The notes: generated from the sequence alone by a model not told the origin. 64,000 nt of DNA from an uncultured Alphaproteobacteria bacterium (GCA_950054485.1 CATLPD010000001.1:480798-544797); one strand, 5' to 3'. Numbered from the stretch's first letter, positions 37,801-47,887 are shown. Program-made: numbers and translations.

Positions 37801-39797
37801 AGCTCCTCTATCGTATTTTGAAGTTCTTCCTTGGTCTCGTTCAGTTCTTGTTCCAGATTATGGTTTGCTGTTTTTTCATCAGCTTGGGTCAGTTCATTTT
37901 TCTGGTTTTCTGACAGACTGATATCTTCTTGAAAAACAATTGCGACAACCTGCCCGTCAACAAAATCCTGTTCTTTTATAGGGTGTAGATCAACACGGAC
38001 TGTTTTTGCACTGTCCCCTTTTCCGAGCGCACAATGGAATGTCACCGGCGCAAAGTGTTTCTTTACCTTATAAAGCGCGCTGCGCAGGCGTGACCGCAGT
38101 GACGGATAAACCATCTGAATAATGTCGTTCCGGGGTTCACCGGCAGGGATTACCAAAAACTGTTGCAAGTCGCCATGGTTATAAAGGATGTGACCGATTT
38201 CATCGACGAGGACGGTTGCAGGAACAACGGCATCCAAAATGGATTGCCGGATCAAATCTGTTCGCGACAAGGGCTCGCGCCTGCGCGGGCTTCTTCGCGG
38301 CGCCTCTTTTTCACGGCGCCTAACATTGCTTTCATAGTGCAAATGGTCCAGCAACTGTTTTTGATTCTGGCCCGGGACCTTTTGATATATGCGCCACTTT
38401 TTTGACGTTGTTTTGAATAGGTCGCTTTTTTTACCCAGAGTTTCCGAACTGCCAAGAAAAAGATAAGCGCCTTCTTCAAGTGCAAAGTAAAACGAGTTCA
38501 AGACCTTTTCCTGGACGTTTTTTTTCAAATAGATCAAAAGATTGCGGCAGGAAATCAGATGCATATGCGAAAACGGCGGGTCCATTGCAACATTCTGCAT
38601 GGCAAAGGATATCAAATCACGGATCTGGTTCTTTATTTTATAGTGATCTTCGTTTTCCGTGGGTGTGAAATATTTTTCAAGATAATCCTGTGGAATGATA
38701 TTTTCGATGTTGCGTGAATAAACGCCCTTGCGCGCTGTCTTGATGGCCTGTTCATCGATGTCGGTCGCAAAGATACGAATGCCGTTATTCATTTTTTTCT
38801 GGGCCAGGGCCTCCACGAATAAAATGGCAAGGGAATAGGCTTCCTCGCCGCTGGCGCATCCGGCAATCCAGATGCGGACATCTTCGTCTTTTTCAAGATT
38901 GCTGAGGATATTGGGGATGATTTTCTGCTCGAGGATTTCAAAGGCTTCGGGATCGCGAAAGAAATCGGTGATATTGATCAAAAGATCTTCGGTCAGTTTT
39001 ATACGTTCTTTATGATCCTTGCGCAATTTTTTCAGATAGTCTGCATAGGTTAATGTGTTCGTCAGGCTCATGCGTCGGGCGATGCGTCTTTGCACCGTTG
39101 CCGGTTTATATTGGCGAAGATTAAAGTCTTCGTGCGTGCTGAGGATGGCGGTGATATCTTCCAGTCCTTCTTCAAAGGACGGGGGCTTTTCATCATCATT
39201 GCTTTCCGATTGGCTGAAAGGGTGTTCAGCAAATTCTTTTAAGGCCTCGTAAATTTTCTTCACATGGAGGCTTTTGTCGACCACACCAGCATTTATCGCG
39301 CTAATCGGCATGCTATTGTATTCGGCCGTATCGGGGTTTTGCGCAATCACCAGCCCGCCGGAGGCTTTGATATGTTCCAGGCCTTTGGTTCCGTCACTGC
39401 CGGTACCCGACAGCACAATCCCCGCGCATTGGTTTTTACAGCTTTCTGACAGGGAATGGAAAAACATATCGATTGTTTCACGAGACCCCTTATCTTTTTT
39501 GTGCGGGCTGAGTTTTATGGTTTTATCTTTGATAGAAAGATATTTGTTTTCGGGAATGACGTAGATAGTGTCTTTTTCTATCTTTTCTTTGTCGGCGGCT
39601 TCTTTAATCTTGATTTTACTGTTTTTGGCCAATAGTTCGGTTAAAAGACTTTTGTGTGTAGGATCAAGGTGCTGGATAATGATAAAAGCCATTCCGGGGT
39701 TTTTCGGAAGAGTTGCAATAAATTCCTTTAGCACCGCAAGGCCACCTGCAGATGCACCGATACCAACAGTCAGAAATGGTTTTTTATCTTTTTTCAT
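34884..39797 (-). CDS. CheB-CheR-PAS-GAF-PAS-PAS hybrid histidine kinase with C-terminal REC
   Basis: CheB triad elements GASAGGL / IIQHLDP / GTGSDGTKG; CheR WIAGCASGEEAYSLAI; HisKA FLSILGHELRNPLGALSGS; HATPase NLIVNACKYTPSGG; REC LVDIGLPSMTGYE. Confidence 0.94.
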   Translation of the reverse strand: MKKDKKPFLTVGIGASAGGLAVLKEFIATLPKNPGMAFIIIQHLDPTHKSLLTELLAKNSKIKIKEAADKEKIEKDTIYVIPENKYLSIKDKTIKLSPHKKDKGSRETIDMFFHSLSESCKNQCAGIVLSGTGSDGTKGLEHIKASGGLVIAQNPDTAEYNSMPISAINAGVVDKSLHVKKIYEALKEFAEHPFSQSESNDDEKPPSFEEGLEDITAILSTHEDFNLRQYKPATVQRRIARRMSLTNTLTYADYLKKLRKDHKERIKLTEDLLINITDFFRDPEAFEILEQKIIPNILSNLEKDEDVRIWIAGCASGEEAYSLAILFVEALAQKKMNNGIRIFATDIDEQAIKTARKGVYSRNIENIIPQDYLEKYFTPTENEDHYKIKNQIRDLISFAMQNVAMDPPFSHMHLISCRNLLIYLKKNVQEKVLNSFYFALEEGAYLFLGSSETLGKKSDLFKTTSKKWRIYQKVPGQNQKQLLDHLHYESNVRRREKEAPRRSPRRREPLSRTDLIRQSILDAVVPATVLVDEIGHILYNHGDLQQFLVIPAGEPRNDIIQMVYPSLRSRLRSALYKVKKHFAPVTFHCALGKGDSAKTVRVDLHPIKEQDFVDGQVVAIVFQEDISLSENQKNELTQADEKTANHNLEQELNETKEELQNTIEELETSTEELKASHEEALSTNEELQSANEELEASSEELRSLNEELSTVNSQLKEKIDQLQSANDDVKNFFSSTDLPTIFLDPDLKIQRYTPAAEQLLKMGPRDLNRPIYSLGRELVDEDLTNECKAVLQNFQPIRKEKQSYDGRWFIRQVTPYRTEDRRVEGVVLVFQDVTEIKELSQRAESRENQHAVVAKLGMMALGGVDLDDLMHQTVRQVAHVLKADYCKILEHRKETHDFLMVAGVGWRDGLIGKATVNDNQGSQAGYTFLSQEPIIVNDLSKEKRFKGPPLLKDHHVTSGISCLIDHMDPAYGVIGAHTKEKREFTKDDANFLQSVANFLSAAIKTQRAQEKLFRSEEEFRVLANNISQLAWMTDETGAINWYNQRWHDYVGMNLQETSGWKWKRVHHPDHADRVVKHLKACIDAGESWEDTFPLRRYDGEYRWFLSRAVPIKNESGKIISWFGTNTDITEKLIREKALQESEEKLRLAMTTNDLGSFEYYFQKEKTTWDDSLKEIWGLRQNENLTQEIFWDGVHDEDKAYVKDCLDRAINGDNDGYYHAEYRVVNRLNENISWVEATGQTIYENGKAVKMIGMVINITDRKEMEENLQMAVQGLRENDTRKDEFLSILGHELRNPLGALSGSIEILSKTVEKNDKLFGVMRHSVATMGRLLDDLLDLNRISEGKIQLSKTPVEIETLIDNVLNTVQSKIDEKKHKLKMSIEPGLLVYGDATRLEQVLTNLIVNACKYTPSGGKISLATKQSGANIKIEIQDNGLGIDQKLLKKIFQPFYQYKHEGRASAGLGIGLALSKKLVELHDGKIRAFSDGDDKGSTFTVTLPALSHDNINYNTDEIESAGHDIRENLKVLIIEDNEELLYTMPILLEFLNCKTKTANNGKDGIKLVKTFKPDAMLVDIGLPSMTGYEIVRKLRQDGYKGMMIAMSGYGHTKAKREAEKAGFDYHMAKPADLNEIARLLSKIE

Positions 39798-39919
39798 TAC
39801 GTGCCGGTTCTGTCGAATTCATTCAGTATACATCTCATTTATATAGGAAGTTCCGAACGCATGATAGGTTTATTCAGGAAAGACCCTGAAACGGAGAAGA
39901 CGGAGAAATGGGTTTGAAG

Positions 39920-41317
39920 CTATTCGATAAAGCCAAGGCTTTCGAATAAGGCCGAAATCAGGACGGCGTAATTTGTACGTTCGCGCGCCAGTTGCTGTTC
40001 GGCAGAGGCCAGAACACGCTGGGCATCGACAACATCCAGAAAGCTGATCAGCCCTTCGCGGTATAAAATCTCGGCCTGATTAAAGCTGCGATTACTGGCA
40101 GCGACCGATTTTTCCAGCGGGATTTGACGTTCGCGTGATGCTTTCAGATTCGATAGCGCCGTTTCAACGTCTTCAACAGCCAGCAAAACGGCTTGTTTAT
40201 ATTGTGCTAGGGCCTCGTCGGTTTCAGCGCGCGCGATATCAAGGTTCGCCTGCCTGCGCCCGCCATCGATCAATGTCTGATCAATGACAGCGCCCAAGGC
40301 CGAAAGTATCGTTTGCGCCGCGCCGGCACTGCCGCCGGTTGCCGAGATTGCAACTGCGGCACTCAGTTCGAAGGCGGGATAGAATTCGGCCTCGGCAACG
40401 CCGATGTCTGCAACGCGTTGTTTTAAATTGGCTTCGGCCGTGCGGACATCAGGGCGTCTGGAGAGCATTTCAAAAGGAATGATATCGGGGATCAATGCGT
40501 TATAGCCAGGGATATTGGCGGTCGGTTTTAACAGGTCTTCATAGGCCCCACTATATAAACCCGTCAGCGTCGCCAAACGATTGCGTGATTGCAGTAAAGA
40601 TTGTTCCAGCGGCGGAATGTCGGCACGTAAATTTTCAACAGATGTAATCGCGCGCTGTTTATCAAGGTCAGGGGCCAGACCGTATTTAAAACGGCTTTCG
40701 ACAATCGATAGCGTTTTTTCCTGCAAGGTGACCGATTCACGCAGCAATTCCAATTGACGCTGGTTACCGCGTAATTGCAGATATTCAGCGGCAATATCGG
40801 CGCTGACAGATAAAACCGTATTGCGAAGATCTTCTTCGGCAGCTTGAAGGGCGGCGCGCGCAGATTCAACATCGCGGCGGGTCTGCCCGAAAATATCAAG
40901 GGGCAGGGTCGCGCCAAGACCTGCAGACGCGCTGCTGGTGTTTGTCGAGCTGTTATTATTAAGGTTGCGTCTGTCCGATAGATCACCATCAATATTTGCA
41001 TCAATATTTAAATTATCTGCTGATGCCGCCAGATCAATATTGCTGCGGAACTGGCGCACGCGCGCGGCATCGGCGGCAATGTCATAGTTATTTGCAATAC
41101 CGGCTGCGACCAGATCATTCAGAACGGGATCGTCAAACCCGCGCCACCATTCATTCGGAATTGCCGTTTCTGTTTTATCTGTGTTCAACATCGATAGAAC
41201 TTCGCCAGACAAAAATTTCGGCGGAGCATCCAATTCAGGCGGTGTGTAATCAGGGCCTACGGTACAGCCGATCAGCGGAATAAAGGCAAGTGTGCATATC
41301 AGGTGGCGGATTTTCAT
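39920..41317 (-). CDS. RND efflux outer-membrane factor (NodT/OprM-like lipoprotein)
   Basis: Lipobox LIGC-TVGPDYTPPELDAP; repeated alpha-barrel region. Confidence 0.93.
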   Translation of the reverse strand: MKIRHLICTLAFIPLIGCTVGPDYTPPELDAPPKFLSGEVLSMLNTDKTETAIPNEWWRGFDDPVLNDLVAAGIANNYDIAADAARVRQFRSNIDLAASADNLNIDANIDGDLSDRRNLNNNSSTNTSSASAGLGATLPLDIFGQTRRDVESARAALQAAEEDLRNTVLSVSADIAAEYLQLRGNQRQLELLRESVTLQEKTLSIVESRFKYGLAPDLDKQRAITSVENLRADIPPLEQSLLQSRNRLATLTGLYSGAYEDLLKPTANIPGYNALIPDIIPFEMLSRRPDVRTAEANLKQRVADIGVAEAEFYPAFELSAAVAISATGGSAGAAQTILSALGAVIDQTLIDGGRRQANLDIARAETDEALAQYKQAVLLAVEDVETALSNLKASRERQIPLEKSVAASNRSFNQAEILYREGLISFLDVVDAQRVLASAEQQLARERTNYAVLISALFESLGFIE

Positions 41318-44300
41318 GATTGATCCTCCGCACGTTTTAATTGGGCTTCAAGCTCGCGGCCGGCATGGGCGCGCGCCTTAACATGCGGGGCAATCAGATG
41401 ATAACCCAGCGGCGCGAGATACAAGGTAAACAGGGTTGAAAGACCAAGCCCACCGAAAACAACCCAGCCGATCGCCTGACGGGCCTCGGCCCCGGGGCCT
41501 TCACTGATGATCAGTGGCAGGCTGCCCAGAACGGTCGAAAGAACGGTCATGACAACAGGACGCAGGCGAATTTCAACACCTTCGATAATCGCCTCGTCAA
41601 CGGATTTTCCCTCGTCACGTAACTGATCCATAAACTCAACCAATAAAATGGCGTTTTTCGTCATCAGGCCGATCAGCATAATTAAACCGATCTGGCTGTA
41701 AAGGTTCAACGTTTGGCCTGTTAACAGCAAGGCAAAAACCGCGGCGGCCAATCCGAAGGGGACGGTCAGCATCACGATAATCGCACTGCCTAGACTTTCG
41801 AATTGAGCGGCCAGAACCAGAAAGACAATGACAAAAGCGATGATGAAGGTGATCGCGACTTCAAATGATGTTTCCTCCAAAGTTGCGGCCTCGCCCAGAA
41901 ATAAAACCGAAATGCCTGTGGGTAGAATTTCATCTGTAATCGCGCGGACATCATTCATCGCATCGCCCAGCGGAACGCCCGGTTCGATCCCGATATCAAG
42001 TTCAATCGCGCGGCGTTGGGCAACGCGGTCAAGTTCGGCGGCAACGCCCTGTTCGCGTACATTCACCATTGCGCCAAGGGGGATTAATTCGTTATTGGTA
42101 TTGGTCACAAAAACATTTAAAAGATCGGCGGTTGAATTGATCGCGCCGTCAGCGGGGCTGATCAAAATAGGCACGGACTGATCATCAATGCTGAGGTCCA
42201 TGACATCATAACTGTCGACCATCACGCGCAGACTTTCGGATATGCGCTGCATCGGCACATTCAGATCGGCCGCTTTTTCACGGTCGATATTAAAGGACAT
42301 TTCAGGCTGGGATGTATCAAACTGGACGCGGACATCACTGACCCCATCCATGCGTTCGGGCAGTTGGGCCGCAAGGTTATCCGCAGCCTCGAGGATATCG
42401 GCATAATCATTTCCAAGCAGCGCGATTTCCAAACCACCACCCCCGCCGCCACGGAAACTGAGGCTGGAGCCCTGAATGATCCGCACCTGTGATCCGGGTA
42501 TATCCGAGACAACGCCGTTTAATTGTTCGGCCAGATCCATCTGGCTGATTTCGCGGTTATCCCAGTCTTTCAGGTTCGCAATGATAAAGGCGCGGTTTTT
42601 ATCCCATCGCCCTATAATCGAATAAATACTGGTAATGGTGCCGTCGTCTTTATAGGCGCGCAGAACATCTTCGACTTTGCGGGCCTGTGCGTCGGTATAG
42701 GCCAATGATGCCCCGTCAGGACCTGTCATGAAAACGCGAATTGATCCGCGGTCTTCGGTTGGCAGCAGCTCCTGATCCAGCATAAAGAAACCTGCAATAC
42801 CGCCTGCGGCAAGGCCGATTGCAATCAGCACCGCGATCATTGCATGATTTAATAGGCTGCGAAGCGTTCTGAAATAAAATCCGCTGACAGCAGAGCCAAT
42901 ATTATCAAATCCGCCACGAATGCGCGCCATAAAGGGGCTGGATTTTGAAAGGTTCGGCAGGCGCGATGCCATCATCGGGCACAATGTAATCGCAACGAAC
43001 GAGCTGATGACAACGGCGATTGCCAAAACCAAACCGAATTCACGGAAGAGGCGACCTGTTTCACCCGGTAGAAAGGCAATTGGTAAAAAGACGGACACAA
43101 GGGTAATGGTCGTTGCAATAACGGCAAAGAAAACCTGACGCGTCCCCAGAACGGCGGCGGCCATTTTTTCCTGGCCTTTACTGCGGAGACGCTGGATATT
43201 TTCAAGAACGACAATCGCATCATCGACAATTAGACCTGTCGCCAGAACCAGCGCCAGCAATGTCAAAAGATTAATTGAAAAACCAAAGGCCCAAATGGCG
43301 GCAAGCGTCCCGATCAGGGATACTGGCATGGTGACGGCGGGGATCATTGTGGCGCGCCATTGCCCCAAAAAGACGGCGATCACGACCAAAACGATGAGGA
43401 CGGCAAAGGCGAGGGTGATCACAACCTCGGATAACGCGCCGCGAATATATTCGGCATCATCGGATGTCGTCACGATTGTGTAATCATCGGTGCGGTCATT
43501 GATGCGCTGAAGGCGTTCGGCAACCTCGTTTGAAATATCAATTGTGTTTGATCCTGCCTGACGCACGATACCAAGGCCGATGACCATGCGCCCATCCAGC
43601 ATGGTATAGGATTCAACATCATCGGGCGCAAAATATACATCGGCAATATCACCGATGCGGACATCATCACGAATGCGAAGGCGTTCAATTTCCGGTGGCT
43701 CCAGAACGCTGGCAAAAGCGCGGACAATCAATTCCTGCCCTTCGGATTTATAACTGCCCGCGGGCACGTCAAAGCGCGTATTCTCAAGCGTTTCGATCAC
43801 TTCAGATACGGCAATGCGGTATGATGACAGGCGCGCCGGATAAATTTTAACCTGCATGGCGCGGGGCTGGGCGCCATCAATCTGGACATCGGCAACACCG
43901 TCAATAGATAACAGGTCAGGGGCGATGTCTTTTTCGATCCGCTCGTTTAATTCCTGTTTGGATAGGGTGTCGCTGTAGGCCGACAGCTGGATAATCGCCT
44001 GCGCATCGTCATCGGCCTTGATAACGGTTAATTGTTCAACATCATCGGGCAGGTCGCGCTGAACACGGCTGACGGCCTCGCGGACGTCACTGGCGGCGAT
44101 ATTCAGATCAACACCGGGGTTGAATTCAACGCGCATGCGCATGTTGTTTTCTTCGGATGATGATTCAATGCTGCGCACGCCTGATACACGGGCAACGGCC
44201 CCTTCGACGATGCTGGTGACCTCGGTATCCATGGTTTCGGGTGATGCGCCGATATAATTTGCGCGCACGCTGACAATCGGGCGATCAACGTCCGGCAGCT

Positions 44301-44409
44301 CGCGGACATCAACCCCCATAAAGGCGGCAATACCCATCAGCATAATCAGAAAATTGGCAACGGCAATCAGGATCGGGCGGCGAACGCCAAGGGCTGTTAA
44401 ATCCTTCAT
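41314..44409 (-). CDS. RND multidrug efflux permease (HAE-1-like)
   Basis: GVRRPILIAVANFLIMLMGIAAFMGVDVRELPDVDRPIVSV; TM repeats; GLIVDDAIVVLENIQR; GLMTKNAILLVEF. 4-nt overlaps on both sides. Confidence 0.95.
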   Translation of the reverse strand: MKDLTALGVRRPILIAVANFLIMLMGIAAFMGVDVRELPDVDRPIVSVRANYIGASPETMDTEVTSIVEGAVARVSGVRSIESSSEENNMRMRVEFNPGVDLNIAASDVREAVSRVQRDLPDDVEQLTVIKADDDAQAIIQLSAYSDTLSKQELNERIEKDIAPDLLSIDGVADVQIDGAQPRAMQVKIYPARLSSYRIAVSEVIETLENTRFDVPAGSYKSEGQELIVRAFASVLEPPEIERLRIRDDVRIGDIADVYFAPDDVESYTMLDGRMVIGLGIVRQAGSNTIDISNEVAERLQRINDRTDDYTIVTTSDDAEYIRGALSEVVITLAFAVLIVLVVIAVFLGQWRATMIPAVTMPVSLIGTLAAIWAFGFSINLLTLLALVLATGLIVDDAIVVLENIQRLRSKGQEKMAAAVLGTRQVFFAVIATTITLVSVFLPIAFLPGETGRLFREFGLVLAIAVVISSFVAITLCPMMASRLPNLSKSSPFMARIRGGFDNIGSAVSGFYFRTLRSLLNHAMIAVLIAIGLAAGGIAGFFMLDQELLPTEDRGSIRVFMTGPDGASLAYTDAQARKVEDVLRAYKDDGTITSIYSIIGRWDKNRAFIIANLKDWDNREISQMDLAEQLNGVVSDIPGSQVRIIQGSSLSFRGGGGGGLEIALLGNDYADILEAADNLAAQLPERMDGVSDVRVQFDTSQPEMSFNIDREKAADLNVPMQRISESLRVMVDSYDVMDLSIDDQSVPILISPADGAINSTADLLNVFVTNTNNELIPLGAMVNVREQGVAAELDRVAQRRAIELDIGIEPGVPLGDAMNDVRAITDEILPTGISVLFLGEAATLEETSFEVAITFIIAFVIVFLVLAAQFESLGSAIIVMLTVPFGLAAAVFALLLTGQTLNLYSQIGLIMLIGLMTKNAILLVEFMDQLRDEGKSVDEAIIEGVEIRLRPVVMTVLSTVLGSLPLIISEGPGAEARQAIGWVVFGGLGLSTLFTLYLAPLGYHLIAPHVKARAHAGRELEAQLKRAEDQS

Positions 44410-45476
44410 CCATCACCTTTTTGCAGGACATCGACATCTTGGTCAGGGCGCAGGCGCTGCACGCCTTCGATGACGACGTTATCATTTGGCGTCAGGCGGC
44501 CTTCGACCAGAACATTGCCGTCTTTGCGGGCCACAATCGTAATCGGTGTTTTCACAGATTTCCCCTCTTTGATCAGCCAGATATATGATCCTTCGCGTTC
44601 CCACTGGACCGCGATTTCAGGTACGGCGGCATAGGACCCACCCGGGATCACCCATTTCGTCGCAAAGGACATACCGGGTCGCAAAAGGTCTTCACTGTTA
44701 TCAATATGGGCGCGCACGCTGAGGGTGCGGCGTTCGGGGTCAATGCGGCTTTCCTGTGCAGCGATCACCCCCGGGAAGCTGCGCCCCTTATAGGCAGGGG
44801 TTTCGGCTGTGATTTGCAGCATTTCAGGCGTTGCCGTATTGAGAACACCTGCCAATGATTCCGGCACTTCGAAATCAAGAAACAATAGTCTGCGGTCATC
44901 AAGATTTGTGATCAGCGTATCAGGCCCGATGCGATCGCCAATATCAACATTCGGAATACCGACGATACCGTCAAAGGGCGCTTTGATTTCGCGCTCGGCC
45001 AGTGCCAGTTTGGCCTGTTCCAGTGCGACTTCGGCGGCCTGAAAATCGGCTCTGGCGGAATCAACTTCACTCTCGGGGACGGCCCCCTCACGCACGGCAT
45101 TCTCGTATCGGCCCAAAAGCGCCCGTGCATCTTTGATGCGCACGGCGGCCAGATCGACGGCAAGTTTTTCTTCGGCATTATCAAGGCGCACCAGAACATC
45201 GCCTTTGGCAACATTTTGTTGGGTCGTGAATAAAACCCCGGTTACTTCGTCAGTGACGGCGGGATAAATCTGGACAGATAAACGGGCGCGGCCTGTGCCG
45301 ACAGCCTCGAAAATGCGGGTATTTTCAATTTCAAAAACAGGCTGTGTGATGACTTTGACGGGGGCCGATTGGCGTGGGCGGGCCTCGGTTTGTGATGCGC
45401 CGTTGCCGCTGTTCCATAGATACCAGCCGGCACCTGCTGCCAGGACCAGCAATAATATAACAAAAGAACGTTTCAC
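44406..45476 (-). CDS. RND periplasmic adaptor (HlyD/AcrA-like)
   Basis: VKGDVLVRLDNAEEKLAVDLA..., LAEREIKAPFDGIVGIPNVDIGDRI. Confidence 0.93.
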   Translation of the reverse strand: MKRSFVILLLVLAAGAGWYLWNSGNGASQTEARPRQSAPVKVITQPVFEIENTRIFEAVGTGRARLSVQIYPAVTDEVTGVLFTTQQNVAKGDVLVRLDNAEEKLAVDLAAVRIKDARALLGRYENAVREGAVPESEVDSARADFQAAEVALEQAKLALAEREIKAPFDGIVGIPNVDIGDRIGPDTLITNLDDRRLLFLDFEVPESLAGVLNTATPEMLQITAETPAYKGRSFPGVIAAQESRIDPERRTLSVRAHIDNSEDLLRPGMSFATKWVIPGGSYAAVPEIAVQWEREGSYIWLIKEGKSVKTPITIVARKDGNVLVEGRLTPNDNVVIEGVQRLRPDQDVDVLQKGDG

Positions 45477-45773
45477 AGAATCACCTATTTATTTACCGCA
45501 AAATCATTGTAACAAAGGATTTCCAGCCCGTCATACTTTAAACGCGCGAAATCGGAATCTAACCCGAAATCTTTTCAGATTTTAAATATTCAATCTAAAG
45601 AACCCGTTAATCTGTAGGGGTTATAATATAAAAAGAGGGGAAGTCTATAAAATGAATGATTTAATGGCGCGCCCGTAGGGATGTACGTTCGCTGTCGCTC
45701 CGTGGCGTCTGCGGGCCGTTGGCCCTTGCCGTCGAACCAATGTTCGAATGCATATGCACATGCTTTAATAGAC

Positions 45774-45800
45774 AAAAAGGCACCTTGCGGTACCTTTTAA
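45774..45800 (-). terminator. Likely Rho-independent terminator of the 45.9-47.8 kb operon
   Basis: Minus strand AAAGGTACC-gcaa-GGTGCCTTTTTG. Confidence 0.6.
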
Positions 45801-45856
45801 TTTATTATGGCGCGGCGGGTAGTCGAGAGATAAAAAGTCTCCAATAAACACAATGA

Positions 45857-46486
45857 TTAAACTATATAATGATTTATATGTTTTAAAGCTTCCTGGGCTT
45901 TCACCAAAAAATCTGTATTACTCTTGATTTCATGATAATTCGGATGAGATGACCAGATGTCTGAAATTCGATCATCAATGGCTTTGGCCTGTGCTGCTGT
46001 TTCGATACGTAGGGGGTTTTCATGATTATATCCGAGTTTCTCGGTTGGCGTGCGTAAATGTATAACAGCTTTATAACGGCTATATTCAGATAATAAATCC
46101 GATTGCATTGACCGCCAAAACTCGTTTTCATCCTCAGGCCAATAGGCGAGACCATCAAGCGTACCACGATCACAAAGTCCTGCAGCCCATTTATGCTCGT
46201 CTTGAACGAGGTTCTCCATTTCCCGCTGTATGTGCATAATAGCGCGTTGTGAAGCCCTTTGGGCTGTTTTACTTTCAAGTCGCCAGAAACCGCCTCCGAA
46301 AACAATAGATGCGGCTTCAGGTAATATAACAATATCATTGCAAAGTTCTTTACGGATGATTTCAAGTACGGCAGTTTTTCCTGCGCCCGGCCCACCCGTG
46401 ATAACAATTAAATCAGTATTACCGCTAAATTGTCGACCTTTTGTGCAAGGGCGTTCACAAGTTGTTGGTTGGGTAACGGAAAGCAT
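45857..46486 (-). CDS. AAA_28-like P-loop NTPase
   Basis: VITGGPGAGKTAVLEII; LCDRGTLDGLAYWP. Confidence 0.82.
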   Translation of the reverse strand: MLSVTQPTTCERPCTKGRQFSGNTDLIVITGGPGAGKTAVLEIIRKELCNDIVILPEAASIVFGGGFWRLESKTAQRASQRAIMHIQREMENLVQDEHKWAAGLCDRGTLDGLAYWPEDENEFWRSMQSDLLSEYSRYKAVIHLRTPTEKLGYNHENPLRIETAAQAKAIDDRISDIWSSHPNYHEIKSNTDFLVKAQEALKHINHYIV

Positions 46487-46487
46487 T

Positions 46488-47474
46488 TTATTTACCTACA
46501 GTGTTTTCAGGGAGACCTTTCAAAAAGGCGTTAATGTTATCATTCGTTGTCTCGATGATTTTTCTAATAGCCTCCTTTGTATAGAATGCGCTATGTGGGG
46601 TTATGATCACATTTTTGTGCTGTGCTAAAGCATGATCAAGGATAAGCGCTTCCAAATCGTTATTATCTAAAAAGCCGGTCGAAAGTAATTCTGCTTCTTC
46701 GCGTAATAGAGGTTCTTCTGGCAAAACGTCAAGTCCGGCGCCGCCAACTTTTCCGGATTCCAAAGCACCAAGTAAGGCCTTTGTATCAATAACAGAACCC
46801 CGTGCTGTGTTTATCAAAACAACGCCATCTTTCATTTGATTGAATTCTGCCATTGAGATCATGTTTTTAGTCTCGGGCGTTGCGGGAACATGTATGGATA
46901 TGATGTCGGCCGTTTTTAAAACGCCACCAAACTCTTTATATTCTATATTTCGAGATGTTTTCTTAACATCGTATCCAATCACATTCATGCCAAATCCCTG
47001 TGCAATTTGGGCAACGTGATGGCCAATTGCCCCGACCCCGATTAAGCCGATTGTTTTACCGAAAAGGTCAAATCCGCAAAAATTTTCGAATAAGAATCCC
47101 CCGTTTCGTGTGTGCTGACAAGCTTCGGGAATATGTCTGCTAAGCGCCAGAATAAGAGCAAAAACGTGTTCTGCTACAGTATGTTCGCCATAAGCAGGTA
47201 CATTACAAACAGTTATTCCACGCTTCTTACAGTAATCCAGATCAATATGGTCTGTACCAGTTGAACGGGTTGTAATCATTTCCAAATTCGGGAATTTGTC
47301 CAGGGTTGAGGCGTTTAACTCTGAATATATGAATGTTGAGACGATTTTAGCAGAAGCGTATTGCGTTGCATTTTCCGGTGTTAATGGCTCTGGTATAATT
47401 TTAGGCTCTATCCTGTTTTCTAGCGAATTAAGTATATTGGCTTCCCAACCTGCAATTTCAAAATAATGTATCAT
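46488..47474 (-). CDS. D-isomer-specific 2-hydroxyacid dehydrogenase (D-lactate dehydrogenase-like)
   Basis: RSTGTDHIDLDYCKKRGITVCNVPAYG; GKTIGLIGVGAIGHHVAQIAQGFGMNVIGYD; LINTARGSVIDTKALL; GLDVLPEEP. Confidence 0.93.
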   Translation of the reverse strand: MIHYFEIAGWEANILNSLENRIEPKIIPEPLTPENATQYASAKIVSTFIYSELNASTLDKFPNLEMITTRSTGTDHIDLDYCKKRGITVCNVPAYGEHTVAEHVFALILALSRHIPEACQHTRNGGFLFENFCGFDLFGKTIGLIGVGAIGHHVAQIAQGFGMNVIGYDVKKTSRNIEYKEFGGVLKTADIISIHVPATPETKNMISMAEFNQMKDGVVLINTARGSVIDTKALLGALESGKVGGAGLDVLPEEPLLREEAELLSTGFLDNNDLEALILDHALAQHKNVIITPHSAFYTKEAIRKIIETTNDNINAFLKGLPENTVGK

Positions 47475-47821
47475 TATTTGTTATTGTTAAACTGATCAAA
47501 AGCGCGTAAGGCGTCCGCTGCATACATTAGAGAGGGGCCTCCACCCATATAGATAGCCATTCCCAAAGTTTCAGCGACTTCTTCACGGCTCGTTCCAATT
47601 TGAGCCAGACGCTTAGTGTGGTACCCAAGACAGCCATCGCATCGCGCAGCAACTCCCAGAGCCAAAGCAATTAGTTCTTTTGTTTTTTCATCCAGTACGT
47701 TTGTTTGTGTTGCCGCCCCGGCCATAGCGGAGAAACCCGACATTGTTTCGGGAATAATCTTTCTCAGCTCTTTTGTGTATTCGGAAATTCCGTTTATAAC
47801 CTCGTTGTAATCCTTACTCAT
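47474..47821 (-). CDS. Carboxymuconolactone decarboxylase / AhpD-like family protein
   Basis: LDEKTKELIALALGVAARCDGCLGYHTKRLAQIGTSREEVAETLGMAIYMGGGPSLMYAADAL with CxxC...H motif. Confidence 0.93.
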   Translation of the reverse strand: MSKDYNEVINGISEYTKELRKIIPETMSGFSAMAGAATQTNVLDEKTKELIALALGVAARCDGCLGYHTKRLAQIGTSREEVAETLGMAIYMGGGPSLMYAADALRAFDQFNNNK

Positions 47822-47887
47822 TTTTTCAGCCTTTCGTATTTCTTTACCCTATATCCCCTTATTGGAACATACTCTAGGTATTATAAT

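Noticed and set aside
45508-45535. GTAAC in TTGTAACAAAGGATTTCCAGCCCGTCATAC as another ECF promoter
   Set aside because: Spacing gives GTCA at N16, not CGTA, and no gene starts in the right place on the plus strand.
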